This document shows, piece after piece, positions 13,413 to 23,809 of a stretch of DNA of 25,969 bases (positions are counted from its first letter, which is position 1; the number at the start of each line of letters is the position of its first letter). Location of the stretch: the NCBI GenBank assembly GCA_049999725.1, contig JBNGIS010006482.1, positions 1-25,969 of the forward strand, read 5' to 3'. The stretch is from Haplomitrium mnioides. Taxonomy: Eukaryota; Marchantiophyta; Haplomitriopsida; Calobryales. Position numbers and translations under genes: made by a program. The notes under the pieces are model-generated. The model was not told the origin of the DNA, did not search any database, and saw only the letters and a list, made by a program, of their open reading frames with translations.

Positions 13413-15802
13413 TCTTTCAATCCAGTAACTACTGTGCATGCTGTTGTTCCCATCTATTATCACTCTTTCAACTCGGTAACTACAGTGCATGCTATTCTTC
13501 CCATCTATTATCACTCTTTCAACCCGGTAACTACTGTGCATGCTATTGTTCCCATTTATTATCACTATTTCAACCCGGTAACTATTGTGCATGCTATTAT
13601 ACCCGATAACTACTGTGCATGCTATTGTTTCTATCTATTATCACTCTTTCAATCCAATAACTACTATCCATGCTATTGTATGCATCTATTATCACTCTTT
13701 CAACCCAATTACTACTGTCCATGGTATTTCTCCCATCGATTATCACTCTTTCAACCTGGTAGCTACTCTGCATGCTATTGTTCCCATCTATTATCACTCT
13801 TTGAACCCGGTAACAACTGTACATGCTATTGTTCCCATCCATTATCATTCTTTCAACCTGGTAACTATTGTGCATGCCATCATTCAAGTCTATTATCACT
13901 CTTTCAACCAGGTAACTACTGTGCATACTAATGTTCGAGTCTATTATCACTCTTTCAACCCGGTAACTATTGTGCATGCTATTGTTCCCATCTATTATCA
14001 CTCTTTCAACCTGATAACTACTCTACATGCCATTGTTCCAATCTAATGTCACTCTTTCAACCGGTAACTACTGTGCATAATATTGTTCCCGTCTATTTTC
14101 ACTTTTTTAACCCGGTAACTACTGTGTATCCTATTGTTCCCATCTATTATCACTCTTTCAACCTGGTAACTACTGTGGATGGTATTGTACTCGGTAACTA
14201 CTATGCATGCTATTGTTCCCATCTATTATCATACTTTACACCCGATGACAACTGTGCATGCTATTGTTCCTGTCTATTATCACTCTTTCAACCCGGTAAC
14301 TACCGTGCATGCTATTGTTCCCATCTATTATCACTCTTTTAACCCGGTAACTATTGTGCATGCTATTGTACCTTGTAACTACTGTGCATGCTATTGTTGC
14401 TGTCTATTATCACTCTTTCAACCCGGTAACTACTGTGGATGCTATTATTCCCATCTCTTATCACTCTTTCAACCCGGTAACTACTGCGCATGCTATTGTT
14501 CCCATCTATTTTCACTGTTTGAACTCGGTAACTACTGTGCATGCTACTATTCCCATCTATTATCACTCTTTCAACCTGGTAACTACGTTGGATGCTTTTG
14601 TTACAGTCTATTATCACTCGTTCAACCTGATGACTATTGTGCATGCTATTGTTCCTATCTATTATTCATCTTTGAGTCTGGTAACTACTGTGCATGTATT
14701 GTTCGAGTCTATTATCATTCTTTCAACGCAGTAACTACTTTGCATGCTATTGTTCTAGTCCATTATCACTTTTTGAATCCGGTAACTATTGTGCATGCTA
14801 TTGTCCTCGTCTATTATCACTCTTTCAACCCGGTAACTATTGTGCATGCTTTTGTTCCCATCTATTATCACTATTTCAACCCGGTAACTACTGTGCATGT
14901 TATTGTTCCCATGGATTATCACTCTTTCAACCCAGTAACTATTGTGCATGCTATTGTTCCCATATCTTATCACTCTTTCAACCCGGTAGCTATTGTGCAT
15001 GCCATTGTTCCCATCTATTATCACTCTTTCAACCTGGTAACTACTCTGCCATCTATTGTTACAGTCTATTATCACTCTTTCAACCTAGTAACTACTGTAC
15101 ATGCTATTTTTCCCATCTATTATAACTCTTTCAAGCCGGTAACTACTGTGCATGCTATTGTTCCTATCTATTATCACTCTTTCAACACGGTAACTACACT
15201 GCATGCTATTGTACTAGGTAACTACTATGCATGCTATTGTTCCCATCTATTATCACTCTTTCAACCCCGTAGCTACTGTGCATGTTGTTGTTCCCATGGA
15301 TTATCACTCTTTCAACCCATTAACTACTGTGCATGCTATTGTTCACATGTCTTATCACTCTTTCAACCCGGTAACTATTGTGCATGCTATTGTTCCCATC
15401 TATTATCAGTCGTCCAACCCAGTAACTAGTATGCATGTTATTGTTCCAGTCTATTATCATTATTTCAACCAGGTAACTACTGTGCATACTATTGTTCGAG
15501 TCTATTATCACTTTTTCAACCTTGTAACTACTATGCATGTTATTGTTCCCATCTATTATCACTCTTTCAACCGGAAAACTACTGTACATGCTATTGTTCC
15601 CATCTATTATCACTCTTTCAACCCGGTAACTACTGTGCATGCTATTGTTCCAGTCTATTATCACTCTTACAACCCGGTAACTACTGTGCATGCTATTGGT
15701 CCAGTCTATTACCACTCTTTCAACCCGGCAACTTTTAGGCAGGCTATTGTCCCCATCTATTATCACCTTTTTAAACCGGTAACTATTGTGCATGCTATTG
15801 TT

Positions 15803-15904
15803 CCCATCTACTATCACTCTTTCAACCCGATAACTATTGTTCATGCTATTGTTCCCATCTACTATCACTCTTTCAACCCGATAACTATTGTTCATGCTAT
15901 TGTT
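15803..15904. repeat. Two adjacent identical 51-bp monomers
   Basis: 15803-15853 and 15854-15904 are identical, including the variant bases ATCTACTATC and ATTGTTCATGC. Neighbouring monomers elsewhere usually differ, so this is a recent single-monomer tandem duplication. The next monomer, from 15905, is 2 bp short (ATTATGTCTTTC where ATTATCACTCTTTC is expected). Confidence 0.9.
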
Positions 15905-17384
15905 CCCATCTATTATGTCTTTCAACCCATTAACTACTCTGAATGCTATTGTTCCCATCTATCATCACTCTTTCAACCAGGTAACTACTGTGCATGATAT
16001 TGAACCCGATAACTATTGTACATGCTATTCTTCATGTCTATTATCACTCTTTCAACCAAGTAACTACTGTGCATGCTGTTGTTCTCATCTATTATCACTC
16101 TTTCAACTCGGTAACTACAGTGCATGCTATTGTTCCCATCTATTATCACTCTTTCAACCCGGTAACTACTGTGCATGCTATTGTTCCCATCTATTATCAC
16201 TCTTTCAAAACAGTAACTACTATCCACGCTATTGTTCGCATCTATTATTACTCTTTCAACCCAATAACCACTGTGCATGTTATTGTTCCCATCAATTATC
16301 ACTCTTTCAACCTGGTAACTGCTCTGCATTCTATTGTTCCCATCTATTATCACTCTTTGAACCCTGTAACTACTGTACATGCTATTGGTCCCATTCATTA
16401 TCACTCTTTCAACCCGGCAACTATTGTGCATGCCATCATTTAAGTCTATTATCACTCTTTCAACAGGGTAACTACTGTGCATACTAATGTTCGAGTCTAT
16501 TATCACTCTTTCAACCCGGTAACTATTGTGCATGCTATTGTTCCCATCTATTATCACTCTTTCAACCTGATAACTATTGTGCATGCTATTATACCCGGTA
16601 ACTACTGTGCGTGCTATTGTTCCCATCTATTATTGCTCTTTCAACTCGGTAGCTACTGTGCATTCTGTTGTTCCCATTTATTATCACTCTTTCAACCCAG
16701 TAACTACTGTGCATTCTATTGTTCCAGTCTATTATCAGTCTTTCAACCTGGTCACTACTATGCATGCTATTGTTCCTATCTATTATCACTCTTTCAATCT
16801 GGTAACTACTGTGCATGCTATTGTTCAGGTCTATTATAGCTTTTTCAACCCGGTTACTACTCTACATGCAATTGTACCCGGTAACTACTGTCCATGCTAT
16901 TGTTCCTGTCTATTATCACTCTTTCAACCTGGTAACTACTGTGCATGCTATTGTTCCCATCTATTATCACTCCTTCAACCCGGTAACTATTGTGCATGCT
17001 ATTGTTCCCATCTAATATCACTATTTCATACCGGTAACTACTGTGCATGTTATTGTTCCCATGGATTATCACTCTTTCAAACCGGTAACTACTGTGCATG
17101 CTATTGTTCCCATCTCTTATCACTCTTTCAACCCGATAACTATTGTGCATGCTATTGTTCCCATCTATTAGCACTCTTTCAACCCGGTAACTACTCTGCA
17201 TGCTATTGTTCTAGTGTATTATCACTCTTTCAACCTAGTAACTACTGTACATGCTATTGTTCCCATCTATTATAACTCTTTAAGGCCGATAACTATAGTG
17301 CATGTTATTGTTATAGTCTATTATCACTCTTTCAACCAAGTAACTACTGTGCATGCTATCGTTCCCATCTCTTATAACTCTTTC

Positions 17385-18614
17385 AAGTAGTAACTACTGT
17401 GCATGCTATTGTTCCCATCTATTATCACTCTTTCAANNNNNNNNNNACTACTGTGCATGCTATTGTTCCCATCTATTATCACTCTTTCAACCCAGTAACT
17501 GCTGTGCATGATATTGTACCTGGTAACTACTGTGCATGCTACTATTCCTATCTATTATCAATCTTTCAACCCAATAACAACTATGCATGCTATTGTTCCC
17601 ATCGATTATCACTCTTTGAACCTGGTAACTACTGTACATGCTATTGTTCCCATCCACTATCACTCTTTCAACCCGGTAACTATTGTGCATGCCATCATTC
17701 AAGTCTATTATCCCTTCTTCAAGAAGGTAACTACTGTGCATACTAAAGTTCGAGTCTATTATCACTCTTTCAACCAGGTAACTACTGTGCATGGTATTGT
17801 TCCCATCTATTATCACTCTTTCAACCCAATTACTACTATGCATGCTATTGTTCCCATCGATTATCACTCTTTGAACCCGGTAACTACTGTGCATTCTATT
17901 GTTCCCATCCATTATAACTCTTTCAACCCGGAAACTATTGTGCATGCCATCATTCAAGTCTATTATCACTCTTTCAACCAGGTAACTACTGTGCATACTA
18001 ATGTTCGAGTCTATTATCACTCTTTCAACCCGATAACTATTCTGCATGCTATTGTACCCGGTAACTACTGTGCATGCTATTGTTCCCATCTATTATCACT
18101 CTTTCAACCCGGTAACTACTGTGCATTCTATTGATCCCATTTTCTATCACTCTTTCAACCGGGTAACTACTGTGCATGCTATTGTTCTAGTCTATTATCA
18201 CTCTTTCAACCCGGTTACTACTGTGCATTCTATTGTTTCCATTTATTATCACTCTTTCAACCCGATAACTACTGTGCATGCTATTGTTCCTGTCTATTAT
18301 CACTCTTTCAACAAGAAACTACTGTGCATGCTATTGTTCCCATCTCTTATCACTCTTTCAACCTAGTAACTATTGTGCATGCTATTGTTCCCATCTATTA
18401 TCACTCTTTCAACCTGGTAACTACTCTGCATGCTATTGTTCTGGTGTATTATCACTCTTTCGACCTAGTAACTACTGTACATGCTATTGTTCCCATCTAT
18501 TATAACTCTTTCAAGCAGGTAACTACAGTGCATGTTATTGTTGCAGTCTATTATCACTCTTTCAACCAAGTAACTACTGTGCATGCTATTGTTCCCATCT
18601 ATTCTAACTCTTTC
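17385..18614. repeat. Higher-order repeat copy 1 (1230 bp)
   Basis: This copy starts at the 50-bp monomer join AAGTAGTAACTAC (AAGCAGTAAC in most other copies). It contains short monomers near 17516 and 18050 and two M pairs, at 17691 and 17946, exactly 255 bp (five monomers) apart. That internal five-monomer duplication is unique to this copy. At about 18312 the join CAACAAGAAACTAC replaces CAACCCGGTAACTAC, and the ATCTAATATC and CCATGG monomers expected before it are missing, so a deletion or exchange junction lies here. It contains the 10-N gap at 17437. After removing 3 excess gap bases, 1227 = 21 x 51 + 2 x 50 + 2 x 28. Confidence 0.85.
17437..17446. other. Assembly gap (10 N)
   Basis: Ten N lie between CTCTTTCAA and ACTACTGTGC. 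Seven bases (CCCGGTA) would restore phase, so the gap is 3 bases too long or hides whole monomers. Correcting for these 3 bases makes the surrounding 1230-bp higher-order copy resolve exactly into monomer lengths. Confidence 0.95.
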
Positions 18615-19559
18615 AAGCAGTAACTACTGTGCATGCGTTTGTTCCTTTCTATTATCACTCGTTCAACCCGGTAACTACTGTGCATGCTATTGTTCCCATC
18701 TATTATCACTCTTTCAACCCAGTAACTGTTGTGCATGCTATTGTACCCGGGAACTATTGTGCATGCTACTGTTCCCATCTATTATCAATCTTTCAACCCA
18801 ATAACTACTGTGCATGCTATTGTTCCCATCGATTATCACTCTTTGAACCTTGTAACTACTGTACATCCTATTGTTCCCATCCATTATCACTCTTTCAACA
18901 AGGTAACTATTGTGCATGCCATCATTCAAGTCTATTATCACTCTTTCAACCAGGTAACTACTGTGCATTCTAATGTTTGAGTCTATTATCACTCTTTCAA
19001 CCCCATAACTACCGTGCATGCTATTGTTCCCATGTATTATCACTCTTTTAACCCGGTAACTACTGTGCATTCTATTGTTCCCATTTATTATCACTCTTTC
19101 AACCCGAAAACTACTGTGCATGCTATTGTTCCAATCTATTATCACTCCTTCAACCCGGTAACTATTGTGCATGCTATTGTTCCCACCTAATATCACTATT
19201 TCAACCTGGTAACTACTGTGCATGTTATTGTTCCCATGGATTATAACTCTTTCAACCCGGTAACTACTGTGCATGCTATTGTTCGCATCTGTTCTCACTC
19301 TTTCAACACGGTAACTATTGTGCATGCTATTGTTCCCATCTATTAGCACTCTTTCAACCCGGTAACTACTCTGCATGCTACTGTTCTAGTGTATTATCAC
19401 TCTTTCAACCTAGTAACTACTGTACATGCTATTGTTCCCATTTAGTATAACTCTTTCAAGCTCATAACTACAGTGCATGTTATTGTTACAGTCTATTATC
19501 ACTCTTTCAACCAAGTAACTACTGTGCATGCTATTGTTCCCATCTATTACAACTCTTTC
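18615..19559. repeat. Higher-order repeat copy 2 (945 bp)
   Basis: The copy runs from AAGCAGTAAC to the next AAGCACTAAC. It holds one short monomer near 18741 and the M pair at 18918. The right half carries the ordered series: ACCTAATATC, CCATGG, ATCTGTTCTCAC, ATCTATTAGCAC, TTCTAGTGTATTATC, GTACATGC, TTACAGTC, then the 50-bp TCAAGCA monomer. 945 = 17 x 51 + 50 + 28. It lacks the second short monomer that copies 3 and 4 have. Confidence 0.9.
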
Positions 19560-20634
19560 AAGCACTAACTACTGTGCATGCTATTGTTCCCATCTATTAT
19601 CACTCGTTCAACCCGGTAACTATTGTGCATGTTATTGTTCCCATCTACTATCACTCTTTCAACCCAGTAACTGCTGTGCATGCTATTGTACTCGGTAACT
19701 ACTTTGCCATCTACTGTTCCCATCTATTATCAATATTTCAACCCAATAACTACTGTGCATGCTATTGTTCCCATCGATTATCACTCTTTGAACCCGATAA
19801 CTACTGTACATGCTATTGTTCCCATCCATTATCACTCTTTCAACCCGGTAACTATTGTGCATGCCATCATTCAAGTCTATTATCACTCTTTCAACCAGGT
19901 AACTACTGTGCATACTAATGTTCGAGTCTATTATCACTCTTTCAACCCGGTAACTACTGTGCATGCTATTGTTCCCATCTATTATCACTCTTTCAACCCA
20001 ATAACTATTATGCATGCTATTGTACCCGGTAACTACTGTGCATGCTCTTATTCCCATCTATTATCACTCTTTCAACCCGGTAACTACTGTGCATTCTATT
20101 GGTCCCATTTATTATCACTCTTTCAAACCGGTAACTACTGTGCATGCTATTGTTCCCATCTATTATCACTCTATCAACCCGGTAACTACTGTGCATGCTA
20201 TTGTTCCCATCTATTATCACTCCTTCAACCCGGTAACTATTGTGCATGCTATTGTTCCCATCTAATATCACTATTTCAACTCGGTAACTACTGTGCATGT
20301 TAATGTTCCCATGGATTATCACTCTTTCAACCCGGTAACTACTGTGCATGCTATCGTTCCCATCTCTTATCACTTTGTCCACTCGGTAACTATTGTGCAT
20401 GCAATTGTTCCCATCTATTAGCAATTTTTCAACCCAAGAACTACTCTGCATGCTACTGTTCTAGTGTATTATCACTGTTTCAACCTAGTAACTACTGTAC
20501 ATGCTACTGTTCCAATCTATTATAATTCTTTCAAGCCGATAACTATAGTGCATGTTATTGTTACAGTCTATTATCACTCTTTCAACCAAGTAACTACTGT
20601 GCATGCTATTGTTCCCATCTATTACAACTCTTTC
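19560..20634. repeat. Higher-order repeat copy 3 (1075 bp)
   Basis: The copy begins AAGCACTAAC. Short monomers lie near 19688 and 20020 and the M pair is at 19863. The order of variant monomers matches copies 2 and 4. 1075 = 19 x 51 + 50 + 2 x 28, one full monomer longer than copy 4. Confidence 0.92.
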
Positions 20635-21658
20635 AAGCAGTAACTACTGTGCATGCTATTGTTCCCATCTATTATCACTCGTTCAACCTGGTAACTACTG
20701 TGCATGTTATTGTTCCCATCTATTATCACTCTTTCAACACAGTAACTGTTGTGCATGCTATTGTACCTGGCAACTACTGTGCATGCTACTATTTCCATCT
20801 ATTACCAATCTTTCAACCAAATAACTACTGTGCATGCTATTGTTCCCATCGACTATCACTCTTTGAACCCGATGACTACTGTACATGCTATTGTTCCCAT
20901 CCATTATCACTCTTTCAACCCGGTAACTGTTGTGCATGCCATCATTCAAGTCTATTATCACTCTTTCAACCAGGTAACTACTGTGCATACTAATGTTCGA
21001 GTCTATTATCACTCTTTCAACCCCGTAACTAGTGTGCATGCTATTGTTCCCATCTATTATCACTCTTTCAACCCGATAACTATTCTGCATGCTATTGTAC
21101 CCGGTAACTACTGCGCATGTTATTGTTCCCATCTATTATCACTCTTTCAACCCTGTAAATACTTTGCATTCTATTGTTCCCATTTATTATCACTCTTTCA
21201 ACTCGGTAACTACTGTGGATGCTATTGTTCCCATCTACTATCACTCCTTCAACCCGGTAACTATTGTGCATGCTATTGTTCCCATTTAATATCACTATTT
21301 CAACCCGGTAACTACTGTGCATAATATTGTTCCCATGGATTATGACTCTTTCAACCCGGTAACTACTGTGCATGCTATTGTTCCCATCTCTTATCACTTT
21401 TTCAAACCGGTAACTATTGTGCATGCTATTGTTCCCATCTATTAGCATTCTTTCAACCCGGTAACTACTCTGCATGCTACTGTTCTAGTGTATTATCACT
21501 CTTTCAACCTAGTAACTACTGTACATGCTATTGTTCCCATCTATTATAACTCTTTCAAGCCGGTAACTACAGTGCATGTTATTGTTACAGTCTATTATCA
21601 CTCTTTGAACCAAGTAACTACTGTGCATGCTATTGTTCCCATCTATTATAACTCTTTC
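20635..21658. repeat. Higher-order repeat copy 4 (1024 bp)
   Basis: Short monomers lie near 20762 and 21094 and the M pair is at 20938. Ordered landmarks are: TCACTCGTTC, ATTACCAATC, ATCGACTATC, ATCCATTATC, M pair, ATTTAATATC, CCATGG, ATCTCTTATC, ATCTATTAGC, TTCTAGTG, TTACAGTC, TCAAGCAG. 1024 = 18 x 51 + 50 + 2 x 28. Confidence 0.92.
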
Positions 21659-23809
21659 AAGCAGTAACTACTGTGCATGCTATTGTTCCCATCTATTATC
21701 ACTCGTTCAACCCGGTAACTACTGTGCATGCTATTGTTCCCATCAATTATCACTCTTTCAACCCAGTAACTGCTGTGCATTCCATTGTACCCGGCAACTA
21801 CTGTGCATGCTACTGTTTCCATCTATTACCAATCTTTCAACCCAATAACTACTGTGCATGCTATTGTTCCCATCGACTATCACTCTTTGAACCCGATGAC
21901 TACTGTACATGCTATTGTTCCCATCCATTATCACTCTTTCAACCCGGTAACTGTTGTGCATGCCATCATTCAAGTCTATTATCACTCTTTCAACTACGTA
22001 ACTACTGTGCATACTAATGTTCGAGTCTATTATCACTCTTTCAACCCGGTAACTACTGTGCATGCTATTGTTCCCATCTATTATCACTCTTTCAACCCGA
22101 TAACTATTCTGCATGCTATTGTACCCAGTAACTACTGTGCATGCTATTGTTCCCATCTATTATCACTCTTTCAACCCGGTAACTACTGTGCATTCTATTG
22201 TTCTCATTTATTGTCACTCCTTCAACCCGGTAACTACTGTGCATGCTTTTTTTCCAGTCTATTATCACTCTTTCAACCCGGTTACTACTATGCATTCTAT
22301 TGTTCCCATTTATTATCACTATTTCAACCCGATAACTACTGTGCATGCTATAGTTCCTGTCTATTATCACTCTTTCAACCCGGTAACTATTGTGCATGTT
22401 ATTGTTCATATGGATTATCACTCTTTCAACCCGGTAACTACTGTGCATGCTATTGTTCCCATCTATTATCACTCTTTGAACCCGATAACTACTGTGCATG
22501 CTATTGTTCCCTTCTATTATCACTCTTTCAACCCGATAACTACTGTTCATGCTATTGTTCCTATCTATTATCACTCTTTCAACCCGTTAACTACTGTGCA
22601 TGCTATTGTTCCCATCTATTATCACTCTTTCAATCCCGTAGCTACTGTGCATGATATTGAACCCGATAACTATTGTACATGCTATTTTTCATGTCTATTA
22701 TCACTCTTTCCACCCAGTAACTACTGTGCATGCTGTTCTTCCCATCTATTATCACTCTTTCAACTCAGTAACTATAGTGCATGCTATTGTTCCCATCTAT
22801 TATCACTCTTTCAACCCGGTAACTACTGTGCATGATATTGTTCCCATCTAATATCACTCTTTCAACCCGGTAACTATTGTGCATGCTATTGTACCAGGTA
22901 GCTACTATGCATGCTATTGTTTCCATCTATTATCACTCTTTCAAGCCAATAACTACAATCCATGCTATTGCTCGCATCTAATATCACTCTTTCAACCCAA
23001 TAACTACAACGCATGCTATTGTTCCCATCGATTATCACTCTTTCAACGTGGTGACTACTCTGCAAGCTATTGTTCCGATCTATTATCATTCTTTGAACCC
23101 GGTAACTACAGTACATGCTATTGTTCCCATCCATTATCACTCTTTCAACCTGGTAGCTATTGTGCATGCCATCATTCAAGTCTATTATCACTCCTTCAAC
23201 CAGGTAACTTCTGGGCATACTAATGTTCGAGTCTATTATCACTCTTTCAACCCGGTAACTACTGTGCATGCTATTGTTCCCATCTAGTATAACTCTTTCA
23301 ACACAATAACTACTGTGCATTCTATTGTTCCCATTTATTATCACCCTTTCAACCCGGCAACTATTATGCATGCTATTGTTCCCATCTATTATCACTCCTT
23401 CAACTCGGTAACTATTGTGCATGCTATTGTTCCCATCTAATATCACTATTTCAACCCGGTAACTACTGTGCATGTTATTGTTCCCATGGATTATCACTCT
23501 TTCAACCCGGTAACTACTGTGCATGCTATTGTTCCCATCTCTTATCACTTTTTCAACTCGGTAACTACTGTGCATGCTATTGTTCCCATCTATTAGCACT
23601 CTTTCAACCTGGTAACTACTCTGCATGCTATTGTTCTAGTGTATAATCACTCTTTCAACCTAGTAACTACTGTACATGCTATTGTTTCTATCTATTATAA
23701 CTCTTTCAAGCCGGTAGCTACATAGCATGTTATTGTTACAGTCTATTATCACTCTTTCAACCAAGTAACTACTGTGCATGCTATTGTTCCCATCTATTAT
23801 AACTCTTTC
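21659..23809. repeat. Higher-order repeat copy 5 (2151 bp, long form)
   Basis: This long form has four short monomers (near 21786, 22118, 22653 and 22890) and two M pairs (21962 and 23168). Its first part matches copy 4 up to the second short monomer. It then carries an inserted block that includes the GATATTGAACCCGATAAC landmark and a second M pair, before rejoining the ATCTAATATC-CCATGG-TTACAGTC series. 2151 = 39 x 51 + 50 + 4 x 28. It is therefore about two 1-kb units with only one closing 50-bp monomer. Confidence 0.9.

Larger units (their letters stand above)
4281..17384. repeat. Divergent higher-order organisation of the right domain
   Basis: Marker monomers seen in the homogenised right-hand block also occur here but with irregular spacing: M at 5815, 6760, 7734, 10238, 11212, 13876 and 16432, and D at 5301, 9723, 13208 and 15996. 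M spacing is 945 bp between the first pair and 974 bp in both the 6760-7734 and 10238-11212 intervals. Sequence around 7554-7928 and 11032-11406 matches monomer by monomer at an offset of 3478 bp, which includes the unsized gap at 8535. The region thus contains older copies of 1-kb and multi-kb units, rearranged by gain and loss of monomers. Confidence 0.75.

Noticed and set aside
14179-15429. Longest forward open reading frame (416 codons) as a repetitive protein gene
   Set aside because: It is satellite monomers read in 17-residue steps, crosses short monomers with frame change, is overlapped by open frames on the opposite strand, and has no promoter, intron, domain or terminal unique sequence. 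Equivalent frames occur all over the array.
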